DNA of 20,417 nt from Flavobacteriales bacterium (GTDB lineage Bacteria; Bacteroidota; Bacteroidia; Flavobacteriales_G; Salibacteraceae), in NCBI GenBank assembly GCA_003499525.1, contig DNTB01000034.1, positions 1 through 20,417 of the forward strand, written 5' to 3'. Below the pieces are notes generated by a model. It did no database searches and was not told the origin of the DNA. It saw nothing but the letters and a program-made list of their open reading frames with translations. The position numbers and the translations under genes are program-made. Positions 8,771 to 16,972 of this stretch are shown here, one piece after another. Numbering within the stretch: position 1 is the first letter of the stretch; the number at the start of each line of letters is the position of its first letter.

Positions 8771-10540
8771 TTACATTTTATCAGGCACCTCTATTCCCAG
8801 AGTTCCCATTCCATGTTTTACAATCTTTCCTGTAAGTGTGGAAATGGCTACACGTCTCCTTGATTCTATTTTATTTTTTGCTTGAAATATAGGCAGTGAT
8901 TGATAAAAAGTATTGTAAAGTTTTACCAAATCATAAATGTAGTTAGCTAAGTTAGAAGGACTGTATGATTCTGCTGCATCTCGGAAAACATTGGAATAGT
9001 CCATAATATGGACGAGTAAATCCTGCTCTGCTGGTTCCAGATTACTCCCCAAGTCATCGGTGTAATCTATACCTTCGGCCTCTGCCCTTCGGATAATGGA
9101 TTGAATTCTTGCATGAGTGTATTGAATAAAAGGTGCAGTATTTCCATGAAGATCTACCGAAGCCGCGGGGTCAAACAGCATTTTTTTTCGAGAGTCGACT
9201 TTTAAAATAAAATATTTGAGTGCTCCCAAACCGATCATTCTGTGGAGATCTTCTTTTTCATCCTGGGTAATTTCGAAGTTGTATCCCCGGGTGTCGCTTT
9301 CAATACTAGCTTTTTCAATGACCTCTGCTACCAGTTCATCGGCGTCAACTACGGTACCTTCCCTTGACTTCATTTTACCGTCTGGCAGTTCCACCATTCC
9401 GTATGAGAGATGGTAGCACGAAGAGGCCCATGAGAATCCGAGCAGGTCGAGAAGTCTGAACAATACTTTAAAGTGATAATCCTGTTCATTTCCAACCGTG
9501 TAGATAACCCTCTTCAATTTGGGGAAGTCCTGGTATCGCTGAAAAGCAGTACCGACATCCTGAGTCATGTATACTGCCGTGCCATCTGATCTAAGTAGAA
9601 TTTTTCGATCTAAACCGTCTTTCGTCAAATCGGCCCACACGGAATTATCCGGGTCACGCTCAAAAGCTCCATTCTCAACACCTTTTAAAACAAGATCTCT
9701 ACCTGTTTGATAGGTATCCGACTCATAATATAGTTTGTCAAAGTGCACACCGAGCAGATTGTAGGTCTGATCAAATCCTGAGTACACCCAGCTGTTCATT
9801 TGAGACCACAATCTTTTTACGGACTGATCTCCCTGTTCCCATTTGATCAAAGCTTCTCTTGCCTCCTTCATTAGTGGAGCCTCTTCAGCAGCTAAATCCC
9901 CCTCAATCTCTTCCAGTTCCCTGGTTTGTTTTTTCCATTCCTGATCGAACTTAACATAGAAGTCTCCCACAAAATGGTCCCCTTTTTTTCCTGTGGACTC
10001 CGGAGTCTTACCATGGCCATATTTACTCCAGGCAACCATGGATTTACAAATATGAATACCGCGATCATTTATTATCTGAGTGCGAATAACACGGTGTCCG
10101 AGAGCAGAGAGCATATTGGCCACACTATCTCCAAGGAATATATTCCTTAGATGCCCCAAATGAAGAGGTTTGTTCGTGTTGGGTGATGAATATTCAACCA
10201 AAATTGTTTCAGGTGACTCCGTTAGCTGAATCAATTCATCGTGCTGTAGTTTTTCTTTCAAAGCGTCTAGCCAGCTCTGAGTATTAACCACTACATTCAG
10301 GAACCCCTTAACAACATTGTATCGATCAATATCTTTATTCTTATCAACTATATAATCACCTAATAATGAGGCTGTTATTTCTGGTGATTTGGCACTATAC
10401 TTTAAGAACGGAAATACATTGATTGTATAGTCACCTTCAAACTCTCTTCGGGTTTTCTGTAGGGATATTTCCTGTTCAACTCCAAACAGTTCGCTCAGGC
10501 CTTTTTGAGTGGTTTGACGTAAGGATTCTTCTATGCTCAC
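8771..10540 (-). CDS. argS: Arginyl-tRNA synthetase
   Basis: This enzyme charges tRNA-Arg with L-arginine at the expense of ATP. It is a class I synthetase of 589 residues, the usual bacterial length. The N-terminal additional domain (1-110) precedes the Rossmann core with the HIGH motif as HLGH (127-130, in PLHLGHLRN). A KMSK-like loop reads KMKSREGT (389-396). The C-terminal DALR anticodon-binding domain runs from about 470 to the end, which has the usual GIEVPDKM close. The start codon is GTG (10540-10538), and it overlaps the arginase stop as GTGA, a translational-coupling arrangement. ffh follows 15 nt downstream. Sitting behind an arginase means two enzymes competing for the same amino acid are made from one transcript. 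Confidence 0.97.
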   Translation of the reverse strand: MSIEESLRQTTQKGLSELFGVEQEISLQKTRREFEGDYTINVFPFLKYSAKSPEITASLLGDYIVDKNKDIDRYNVVKGFLNVVVNTQSWLDALKEKLQHDELIQLTESPETILVEYSSPNTNKPLHLGHLRNIFLGDSVANMLSALGHRVIRTQIINDRGIHICKSMVAWSKYGHGKTPESTGKKGDHFVGDFYVKFDQEWKKQTRELEEIEGDLAAEEAPLMKEAREALIKWEQGDQSVKRLWSQMNSWVYSGFDQTYNLLGVHFDKLYYESDTYQTGRDLVLKGVENGAFERDPDNSVWADLTKDGLDRKILLRSDGTAVYMTQDVGTAFQRYQDFPKLKRVIYTVGNEQDYHFKVLFRLLDLLGFSWASSCYHLSYGMVELPDGKMKSREGTVVDADELVAEVIEKASIESDTRGYNFEITQDEKEDLHRMIGLGALKYFILKVDSRKKMLFDPAASVDLHGNTAPFIQYTHARIQSIIRRAEAEGIDYTDDLGSNLEPAEQDLLVHIMDYSNVFRDAAESYSPSNLANYIYDLVKLYNTFYQSLPIFQAKNKIESRRRVAISTLTGKIVKHGMGTLGIEVPDKM

Positions 10541-11502
10541 TCTTCTGGTTTTATTTCCATTTCAATTGTTGGCAAGACTCCGTTCAGAATATGCAGTGCA
10601 GCTTCTGCCATTCTGTTCCCCCTTGTATCGAGAGTTGGATTTATCTCAACAAACTCAAGGGCTGCCAGCTTTCCGCTTTGAGCAATACCGTTTATTATCT
10701 CAATAACTTCTTTTTCATCAAATCCTTTGCTTACCGGTGTTCCGGTTCCATTTGAGATTAAATCGCTATCCAGACTATCCACATCGAAACTCAAATAAAT
10801 TGCATCGCAATCATGCAAACGTTCTACTGCCTCGTTAACACAGGTTTCTATACCTCTGTGCCTAATTTCATGCACAGGAAAGTTGCGTATGCCTTTTGAG
10901 TGCATCAGGCTTTGCTCGGGCTCTTCACAATCTCTCACGCCAAAAAGAATTACACTATCAGAAGAAATTTTTGGTGAAATAGCTCCTACCTCTTTCATCT
11001 TGCTCCATGCATTTATCTCCTGCTTTGACGGTGTATTGATCTTTCTTTTTTTATTGTCATATCCTAGCAGTGCAGCGAGAGGCATGCCGTGCACATTGCC
11101 TGATGGTGTTGTATAGGGTGAGTGCAGATCTGCATGGGCATCAATCCATATAAGACCCAGTTTTTTGTCCTGGAGGTTTTTTTTCAACCCGCTCACCAAT
11201 CCGGCAGCATTGGAATGATCTGCCGAGAAGATGAAAGGAAAAGTCCCCTCCTCTCTGCATGACTGGACTGCCTCGCAGTTTCTTTCAAGCTGATGGACTA
11301 TCTCATCAATATGGATCGCATTTGGCGTTGGATTTGATTGATAGAGTGCATTGTTATTAACTTCAACCTTCAACCGCGGATATTTGATTAAAGCTTTATT
11401 TCTATCGCGTATTGCAGCTATTTCAAGTGCGGCAAACCCGAGGCTTGAACCTCTTGTTCCCGCTCCGATCTCGCTATTGACAATGATGTATTTTATGGAC
11501 AT
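10537..11502 (-). CDS. rocF: Arginase/ureohydrolase family protein, probable arginase
   Basis: This is a manganese ureohydrolase, most likely arginase (L-arginine to ornithine plus urea). Numbered from the chosen ATG it has 321 residues. Metal ligands are in place: His96 (SADHS), Asp121-His123-Asp125 (DAHAD), and Asp240/Asp242 (DVD). Glu286 lies in FVEINPTLD. The segment SGNVHGMPLAALLG (134-147) resembles the arginase substrate loop more than agmatinase or formiminoglutamase, though substrate choice remains an inference. An open frame extends to 11565, but a near-consensus promoter (11520-11550) lies inside that extension and residues before MSIKYIIVNSEIGAG do not look like the family, so the start at 11502 is preferred. 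It is first in an operon with argS, ffh and folD. Confidence 0.88.
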   Translation of the reverse strand: MSIKYIIVNSEIGAGTRGSSLGFAALEIAAIRDRNKALIKYPRLKVEVNNNALYQSNPTPNAIHIDEIVHQLERNCEAVQSCREEGTFPFIFSADHSNAAGLVSGLKKNLQDKKLGLIWIDAHADLHSPYTTPSGNVHGMPLAALLGYDNKKRKINTPSKQEINAWSKMKEVGAISPKISSDSVILFGVRDCEEPEQSLMHSKGIRNFPVHEIRHRGIETCVNEAVERLHDCDAIYLSFDVDSLDSDLISNGTGTPVSKGFDEKEVIEIINGIAQSGKLAALEFVEINPTLDTRGNRMAEAALHILNGVLPTIEMEIKPEE

Positions 11503-11519
11503 ATAAGAAATGTGGGCGG

Positions 11520-11550
11520 CAAATTTATGACTCATGGGGGCTACATCAAA
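11520..11550 (-). promoter_or_regulatory. Bacteroidota-type promoter of the arginase-argS-ffh-folD operon
   Basis: On the minus strand TTTG (11550-11547) is followed after 19 nt by TAAATTTG (11527-11520), a full match to the phylum's TTTG/TAnnTTTG form. The expected start of transcription is near 11513, leaving about 10 nt of leader before the ATG at 11502. Confidence 0.75.
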
Positions 11551-11556
11551 GGGAAC

Positions 11557-11585
11557 TTGTTGCAATATCGTACGTCTTATTTTTG
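11557..11585 (+). promoter_or_regulatory. Bacteroidota-type promoter of the small secreted protein gene
   Basis: TTG (11557-11559) is followed after 18 nt by TATTTTTG (11578-11585), a full TAnnTTTG match. The expected transcription start is near 11592, about 12 nt before the ATG at 11604. The in-frame TTG at 11583 lies inside the -7 box and cannot be the translation start. Its -33 box lies 7 to 10 nt from the arginase operon's -33 box on the other strand. Confidence 0.7.
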
Positions 11586-11603
11586 ATTTTACTTTCGTTT
11601 ACT

Positions 11604-12239
11604 ATGAAAAATTTGATATTCCTGTTGGTTTGGGTTCCAATTGGCTTGCTAGCTCAAAGAGCTGAGTTTCAAGGTGAGATAAATTATGAAATAGAATATG
11701 GCGAATTGCCACCAGAGATGGAAGCTTATTCCAACAAATTGACCAGAGAGGTAAAGTGGTTTGTGGGCGATGGTTGGTTGAGATCAGACAAGGATATTTT
11801 CCCGAACCGGCACGAAACAAACATTGTGAGCAAGGATAGATCGAAAGGGATCTTTGCACACGATATACGTGCTATGAAATTGGCGTACGATTATAATCCT
11901 TCCGAATGGCTCAATTACGAAGGAACCAGAGTAGAATTGGCCGAAGGGACAAAATCTATAAGCGGTTATTTATGCCGCAGGGCATTGATTTACGTGGAAG
12001 GAGACAAAGAACCATTGGAGGTTTATTATACCGATCAAATTCCGGCCTGGGCGCATATATTTAGTGGCGATTTACCCGGTTTCCCGCTGAGCTATGAAAA
12101 TTCAAACGGCAAGTTGAAATATACCGTGAAAGCCGTGCGAGTTATTCCCGGACCGCAGCCGGAAGATTTATTTACCTATCCGGAGGGATACGAAGTAGTC
12201 AGCCAGGAGGAATTTAAGACCAGGATAACGACCTATTAA
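11604..12239 (+). CDS. Secreted hypothetical protein, GLPGLI/DUF4412-like
   Basis: This 211-residue protein has a signal peptide (MKNLIFLLVWVPIGLLAQ, cleavage near residue 18) and is probably periplasmic or at the outer membrane. The body is mostly beta-strand-like. Features recall small Bacteroidota proteins of the GLPGLI or DUF4412 type: an early Y-E-I-E-Y strand, a GYLCRRA segment like the family's G-Y-x-C-x-x-A, a later VYYTDQIPAW, and DLPGFPL where GLPGLI would be expected. The family motif is not exact, so the assignment is tentative and the function is unknown. The gene has its own promoter, diverges from arginase, and precedes ftsK by 90 nt. It may be carried with ftsK on read-through, but ftsK has its own -7 box. 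Confidence 0.8.
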   Translation: MKNLIFLLVWVPIGLLAQRAEFQGEINYEIEYGELPPEMEAYSNKLTREVKWFVGDGWLRSDKDIFPNRHETNIVSKDRSKGIFAHDIRAMKLAYDYNPSEWLNYEGTRVELAEGTKSISGYLCRRALIYVEGDKEPLEVYYTDQIPAWAHIFSGDLPGFPLSYENSNGKLKYTVKAVRVIPGPQPEDLFTYPEGYEVVSQEEFKTRITTY

Positions 12240-12247
12240 GTGTTAAT

Positions 12248-12270
12248 AACCCCTGTGATAACTCGGGGTT
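12248..12270 (+). repeat. GC-rich hairpin between the small secreted gene and ftsK
   Basis: AACCCC and GGGGTT are 6-bp complementary arms around an 11-nt loop, nine bases past the stop of the secreted protein gene. No T-run follows, so it is not a standard intrinsic terminator. It might protect the upstream transcript 3' end or partly terminate. Confidence 0.35.
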
Positions 12271-12300
12271 CAGCACTCCAATGACGCGAACTAATCCTCA

Positions 12301-12308
12301 TATTTTTG
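12301..12308 (+). promoter_or_regulatory. -7 box candidate for ftsK
   Basis: TATTTTTG is a full match to TAnnTTTG, placed so transcription would begin near 12315, 15 nt before the ftsK ATG. No clear TTG box is found 17-23 nt upstream, so this rests on the -7 box alone. It overlaps the in-frame TTG at 12306, which argues against that codon as a start. Confidence 0.5.
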
Positions 12309-12329
12309 GCCGTAAACCGTTACGTACGG

Positions 12330-14732
12330 ATGGCGAATTCGGACAAAAAGTCAAAAAAAGAAAGAAAGAAGTCTACTCAAAAGGCATCAAAGGGATTAAG
12401 TCAGAAAAACAAGGATAATCTGAGGCTGTCGTCCGGACTGTTTCTCATTTTTATTAGTGTAGTTCTAATCATCTCTTTTGTTTCCCACTTCTTTACGGGT
12501 AGGATCGATCAAAGCATTCTCAATGCCCCTGCCAGTGAATTGGAGGTCGGTGAAGTGCGAAACTGGATGGGAAAGCTTGGAGCTGTTTTGTCTCAGAAAT
12601 TCATCTCAGATTGGTTTGGTCTTGGAGCATTTCTGTTGATTCCTGCTACATTCTTCTATGGCCTTCAGCTCTTGTTTCGAAAACCCTTTATCTCCTGGAA
12701 GCGATTCAGCAGGTATGGACTCTTTACTCTTTTCTGGCTTCCGCCAGCGTTGACCTACTTTTTTTATCAACCCGAGCTTCTGCTGTTAGGAGGAGGAATA
12801 GGTTTCTCGGTCAACGAATACTTAATGAAGATCCTGGGCTCTGCCGGAACAGGTCTCCTCATAGCCTTTACATTGATTGTATTTCTCGCCCTGTCCTTTA
12901 GGATTTCCATTCAAAATTTAGTGGAGTATTTTAATAAGATCAAACCTGATGTTGGAGATCTCAAGATGCCCTTTACGGTAAATCTTGAAGACGAAGAAGA
13001 ACCCCAAAGTTTCGAACAGGAAATTCAGAATGAACAACAAATTGAGCACCTCGAACCAGATTTACCTACTCTGGAATCTCATATTGAGTTGGCAGTGGAG
13101 CCTACAGAACAAAATGGTGAAACCAATGTGAGTCAGAAAAAGGAACCCGATGAAGATATTGAGATAGAAGCTGTTGTAGGTGACGAAGAGGTTCTATCGA
13201 ACAAAGAAGTAGACAAGAAGAAAAAGGAGTTTGAGCCTTATGATCCAACTCTGGATTTGTCCAGATTCCAAAAACCGTCCATTGATTTACTCAGGGATTA
13301 TGGTTCTTCAACCATACAGGTGGATAGAGATGAACTCGAAGCCAACAAGGACCGGATCGTTTCTACTCTAAAGAACTATAACATAGATATTGCCAACATT
13401 AAGGCCACGATAGGACCAACAGTAACGCTGTACGAGATCATTCCCGCAGCCGGGGTTAGAATTTCTAAAATTAAAAATCTCGAAGATGACATTGCCCTTA
13501 GCCTTTCAGCACTGGGCATCCGAATAATAGCCCCGATACCAGGTAAGGGTACCATCGGTATTGAAGTTCCAAATAGAAAACCCGAAACGGTGTCCATGCG
13601 CAGCATGATCGCTTCGGATAAGTTTCAGAACTCGAAAATGTCGTTGCCTGTTGCCCTGGGAAAGACCATTTCCAATGAATCCTACATCGCCGATTTAGCG
13701 AAAATGCCTCACCTATTGATTGCCGGCGCTACAGGACAGGGTAAGTCCGTAGGAATAAATGCAATCCTGGTTTCGTTACTCTATCACCTCCACCCTTCTC
13801 AACTTAAGTTTGTATTGGTTGATCCCAAGAAAGTTGAGCTTACTCTCTACAATAAAATAGAACGTCATTATCTGGCTAAGCTTCCTGATTCGGAGGAGCC
13901 CATAATTACGGATACCACTAAAGTGATCAATACGCTAAACTCTCTGTGTATAGAAATGGATCAGCGTTATGATTTACTCAAAGATGCAATGGTTCGAAAT
14001 ATCAGAGAGTATAATGATAAGTTCATCGGGCGGAAACTAAACCCTGAACTTGGCCATAGGTATATGCCATACATCGTATTGGTAATTGATGAATTTGCTG
14101 ACCTGATAATGACAGCGGGGAAAGAAATAGAAACTCCGATTGCACGGTTAGCCCAACTTGCACGGGCGATAGGAATTCATCTGATCGTTGCTACCCAGCG
14201 GCCCTCAGTCAATGTGATCACGGGTATAATCAAGGCCAACTTCCCAGCCAGATCGGCCTTTCGGGTTACTTCAAAAATTGACAGTCGTACCATTCTGGAT
14301 ACCGGAGGAGCAGATCAGCTTATTGGCAGAGGTGATATGTTGGTGTCTTTGGGAAGTGATATACTTCGTCTCCAATGTCCGTTTGTAGATACTCCCGAAG
14401 TAGAACAAATAACGGATTTTATTGGAAATCAACAGGGATATCCAGACGCATACCTCCTTCCTGAATACGTTGGTGAATCCAGCAGTTCTGGAGGATCTAT
14501 GGAAGATATGGAGCGCGATGCACTGTTTGAAGAGGCGGCAAAAATTGTGGTTCAACACCAACAAGGATCTGCCTCATTGCTACAACGCAGACTAAAACTC
14601 GGATATAATCGTGCCGGTAGAATTGTCGATCAACTTGAAGCCGCTGGCATAATAGGTCCATTTGAGGGCAGCAAGGCCAGACAAGTTTTGGTGCCGGATG
14701 AAATGGCATTGGAAGAGATCTTGAATCCATAG
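12330..14732 (+). CDS. ftsK: DNA translocase FtsK
   Basis: FtsK is a septum-anchored ATP-driven DNA pump that clears and aligns the chromosome terminus at division and activates XerCD recombination. The 800 residues comprise a Lys-rich N-terminus, a membrane domain with about four helices (roughly 34-55, 94-115, 128-160 and 172-192), an acidic linker (about 215-305), and an alpha domain (about 315-425). The RecA-like motor has Walker A GATGQGKS (466-473) and Walker B VLVIDEFADL (583-592). A gamma winged helix (about 726-790, ending near LEAAGIIGP) reads KOPS sites and contacts XerD. The linker is short, as in many non-enteric FtsK proteins. A TTG-started extension to 12306 is open, but it overlaps a -7 box, so ATG at 12330 is used. 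It converges on the SGNH lipoprotein gene with 51 nt between. Confidence 0.95.
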   Translation: MANSDKKSKKERKKSTQKASKGLSQKNKDNLRLSSGLFLIFISVVLIISFVSHFFTGRIDQSILNAPASELEVGEVRNWMGKLGAVLSQKFISDWFGLGAFLLIPATFFYGLQLLFRKPFISWKRFSRYGLFTLFWLPPALTYFFYQPELLLLGGGIGFSVNEYLMKILGSAGTGLLIAFTLIVFLALSFRISIQNLVEYFNKIKPDVGDLKMPFTVNLEDEEEPQSFEQEIQNEQQIEHLEPDLPTLESHIELAVEPTEQNGETNVSQKKEPDEDIEIEAVVGDEEVLSNKEVDKKKKEFEPYDPTLDLSRFQKPSIDLLRDYGSSTIQVDRDELEANKDRIVSTLKNYNIDIANIKATIGPTVTLYEIIPAAGVRISKIKNLEDDIALSLSALGIRIIAPIPGKGTIGIEVPNRKPETVSMRSMIASDKFQNSKMSLPVALGKTISNESYIADLAKMPHLLIAGATGQGKSVGINAILVSLLYHLHPSQLKFVLVDPKKVELTLYNKIERHYLAKLPDSEEPIITDTTKVINTLNSLCIEMDQRYDLLKDAMVRNIREYNDKFIGRKLNPELGHRYMPYIVLVIDEFADLIMTAGKEIETPIARLAQLARAIGIHLIVATQRPSVNVITGIIKANFPARSAFRVTSKIDSRTILDTGGADQLIGRGDMLVSLGSDILRLQCPFVDTPEVEQITDFIGNQQGYPDAYLLPEYVGESSSSGGSMEDMERDALFEEAAKIVVQHQQGSASLLQRRLKLGYNRAGRIVDQLEAAGIIGPFEGSKARQVLVPDEMALEEILNP

Positions 14733-14783
14733 TTCTTCTATTCTCATCAGGGATAAGGAAACATCGTGCATCAATTTGTCAAT

Positions 14784-15491
14784 CTACGGAATCTTATTGA
14801 ACACTATTGGAGCAATCCTACTCACCCACTGACTGTATTGCGGGCCGCTCGGGTGAAGCCCGTCAGACGCTACCAATGATGCGTCGGCAAGTCCGCTCCT
14901 AGAGATGTCGGTTATGTTTATGTAAGTCACTCCATACTCGAGGCAAACACTATCTGATGCAGCATTGTAGGTATCAATTCCCAATGAAATATTAGGCTGA
15001 TTGCTTTGCCCCTGAGGGGTATACCCATAATCTGGAATGCTTACTACAAAGACCTTATCGGTATCATTCTGAGCATAAAAAATAGCTTCTTCAATCAATG
15101 CCGCAAATTCGGGGATGAAGGAGGATACGAGTCGCCCCCGAAACTGGTTGTTGACCCCGATGAGAACCGATACAAGGTCAAAAGTGTCGGGTAAGTTGAG
15201 TAAGTCCAACTGCGCTTGCAGTTCATCGGAAGTCCAACCGGTTCTTGCCACTATCTTTAAAAATACCGTGTCCTTTAATGATGATTTGATGGCATGCTCA
15301 AGTTGTACGGGCCACCTTTCAGTTAGCGACACCGCTTCGCCAATAGTATAAGAATCACCAAGAGCAAGATATCGGATTGTATCTGTTGTGTTGTCTTCAG
15401 GGACTGGAATGAGCGCCGGGGGTACTTTCGGTTCATGTTTGCATGAGAATACCATTACCAATGTTAAAATAATAACCAGAGCTTTTGTCAT
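14784..15491 (-). CDS. SGNH/GDSL-family hydrolase lipoprotein
   Basis: This 235-residue protein begins MTKALVIILTLVMVFSC, a lipoprotein signal peptide with the acylated cysteine at about position 17, so it is probably membrane-anchored in the envelope. The hydrolase blocks are present: block I LALGDSY with the nucleophile Ser, block II TGWTSDEL with Gly, block III GVNNQFRG (GVNN in place of GxND) and block V SDGLHPSG with the Asp/His pair. The family cleaves esters such as lipids, acetylated sugars or thioesters; the substrate cannot be told. The frame is open upstream to 15647, but that extension is not signal-like and would bury the lipobox, so the start at 15491 is used. It is downstream of the RlmL-like gene by 179 nt and probably has its own promoter. 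Confidence 0.87.
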   Translation of the reverse strand: MTKALVIILTLVMVFSCKHEPKVPPALIPVPEDNTTDTIRYLALGDSYTIGEAVSLTERWPVQLEHAIKSSLKDTVFLKIVARTGWTSDELQAQLDLLNLPDTFDLVSVLIGVNNQFRGRLVSSFIPEFAALIEEAIFYAQNDTDKVFVVSIPDYGYTPQGQSNQPNISLGIDTYNAASDSVCLEYGVTYINITDISRSGLADASLVASDGLHPSGPQYSQWVSRIAPIVFNKIP

Positions 15492-15670
15492 TGATTTTGC
15501 ATTTGATCGCGATGACAAATAACATACTTTACAAGTATCAACACAAAAGCTACATTGTTCAGGTTCAATCTTTTGAACTCTTCCTCCGAGGATTTTGATT
15601 CCATGTGCCTCAATCGAATTGAAGGAGATCGAACAGTAAGATATCAATATGTAAAAATCTAATAATCAGA
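15492..15670. promoter_or_regulatory. Spacer upstream of the SGNH lipoprotein gene, with a small palindrome
   Basis: These 179 nt separate the RlmL-like stop from the lipoprotein start. ATACTT (15524-15529), TAC, AAGTAT (15533-15538) is a 6-bp palindrome with a 3-nt centre, about 33-47 nt before the start, a position suited to an operator. No full TAnnTTTG box is found on the minus strand; GTTATTTG (15522-15515) is the nearest, with two mismatches. Confidence 0.3.
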
Positions 15671-16834
15671 CTATTGCGATTTTCTACCACCACTAAAAAG
15701 GTGGTAGTTCATCAATTTACAAGATATAGAGCCGTTTAGTAGGGGAACTTTTCTATTGGCTTTAAGTCCAATATGCTTCCAGGCTTGAATTTCTTCATCA
15801 GGAGCCAGGATGGAAGCGCTCCAGCCGGTAAATTCATGTTTTAGCCAGGTTCCTATTTCTCCATATAACGAAACTACCTCTGCAGATATACGGGTATTGT
15901 AAGGTGGGTTTGTAAATATCTGCCCAACTGCCGTTGGTTTTTTGATGTCCTTGAAATTGCCCACCCTGATTTTTATATAGTCTTCCATCATGGCGTTTTC
16001 AATATTAGCCTGTGCATCCTCCACCGCTCTGCGATTTAAGTCATATCCGTAGAATGAATATTGAGTTTCTTTAATGCGATTGACCATTCCATTGACAATA
16101 ATATCGTACAGCTCAGGGTTAAAATTGGGCCAATTCATAAAGCCATATTCACTTCTGTACATTCCAGCCGGCATGTTCATTGCGATCATTGCCGCTTCGG
16201 TAAGCAAGGTTCCTGAGCCACAAAAAGGATCCAGCACATCACCATTGCCGTTCCATCCTGAGGCCAAAACTATCCCGGAAGCCAGGCATTCATTTAATGG
16301 CGCTTTACCAAAAGCAACTTTATAGCCACGCTTATAGAGCGGCTTGCCTGAACTATCTAACGATACTTGTAATCGGTTTTTGTTCCACAGGATGTGAATA
16401 CTCCAATGGGGATTAGCTGTGTCAATTGAAGGACGCGTTCCCCGTTCTTTCTTAATTCTGTCAGCAATAGCATCCTTGGCTTTCAATGCAGCAAAATGCG
16501 AATGATTGATTGGTGCGTTGTTCAATATTGCTTGAACAGCGAAGGTTTGATCATCCTTAATCCACTTATGCCAGGGTATGGAAGCTATTCTATCATAGTA
16601 CTCCTGCTCATTGGCCGCATTCCCTTGCAAAACAGGAAATAGAATTCGCAATGCCGTTCTAAGACCCTTATTGGCTTTGTAGAGAAAACCAAGATCTCCA
16701 TTAAACCTCACTGCTCTTCTAACAGGCACAATATCCCTAGCTCCTATTTTCAATAGTTCTTCAGCTAGAATTTGTTCAAGGCCTTCAAGGGTTGTGGCTA
16801 CAAACTCGTGATTTTTATTCTCTTCAGGAAGCAT
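15671..16834 (-). CDS. RlmL-like class I SAM RNA methyltransferase (THUMP plus methylase)
   Basis: This is a COG0116-type enzyme, probably making N2-methylguanosine in 23S rRNA. It has 387 residues, matching only the N-terminal half of E. coli RlmL (the RlmK part is absent), the usual form outside gammaproteobacteria. A THUMP/ferredoxin-like RNA-binding region covers about 8-160, then a linker with GYKVAFGKAPLNE (170-182). The Rossmann methylase has motif I-like DPFCGSGT (202-209), an acidic YGYDLN (263-267) and the catalytic NPPY (309-312), the N2/N6 amino-methylation signature. Older annotation calls such proteins N6-adenine DNA methylases; the THUMP context argues for RNA. The start is ATG followed by LPEENKNHEFVATT. 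It is divergent from the copper gene pair. Confidence 0.88.
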   Translation of the reverse strand: MLPEENKNHEFVATTLEGLEQILAEELLKIGARDIVPVRRAVRFNGDLGFLYKANKGLRTALRILFPVLQGNAANEQEYYDRIASIPWHKWIKDDQTFAVQAILNNAPINHSHFAALKAKDAIADRIKKERGTRPSIDTANPHWSIHILWNKNRLQVSLDSSGKPLYKRGYKVAFGKAPLNECLASGIVLASGWNGNGDVLDPFCGSGTLLTEAAMIAMNMPAGMYRSEYGFMNWPNFNPELYDIIVNGMVNRIKETQYSFYGYDLNRRAVEDAQANIENAMMEDYIKIRVGNFKDIKKPTAVGQIFTNPPYNTRISAEVVSLYGEIGTWLKHEFTGWSASILAPDEEIQAWKHIGLKANRKVPLLNGSISCKLMNYHLFSGGRKSQ

Positions 16835-16922
16835 CTTAAATCTGTCTTTGCTGTTGCAAATAACTGAATAAAAACGCGCACTATTTCCATTACCAAATCA
16901 GAACACTACATCTGCCAATCTG

Positions 16923-16949
16923 TTGACATTCTGGAATAAGGTATTTTCG
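16923..16949 (+). promoter_or_regulatory. Promoter candidate for the cupredoxin gene pair
   Basis: TTG (16923-16925) is followed after 16 nt by TATTTTCG (16942-16949), one mismatch from TAnnTTTG. The spacing is slightly short for the phylum. Transcription would begin near 16956, just upstream of ATG codons at 16964 and 16973. This placement supports a start around 16964-16978 rather than further downstream. Confidence 0.4.
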
Positions 16950-16972
16950 CTTTCGATAAAGATATGGCAAAC

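Noticed and set aside
11503..11565. Longer arginase start at 11565
   Set aside because: The extension contains a full TTTG-N19-TAAATTTG promoter, and its residues do not resemble the family N-terminus, whereas the ATG at 11502 begins a normal arginase.
12248..12270. Intrinsic terminator before ftsK
   Set aside because: The hairpin is real, but no T-run follows on the plus strand, so I list it only as an inverted repeat.
15492..15647. Cysteine-rich N-terminal extension (C-x2-C-x3-C-x2-C) of the SGNH hydrolase
   Set aside because: It would place the lipoprotein signal peptide inside the protein. The lipobox start at 15491 explains the sequence, so the Cys pattern is probably chance translation of non-coding DNA.
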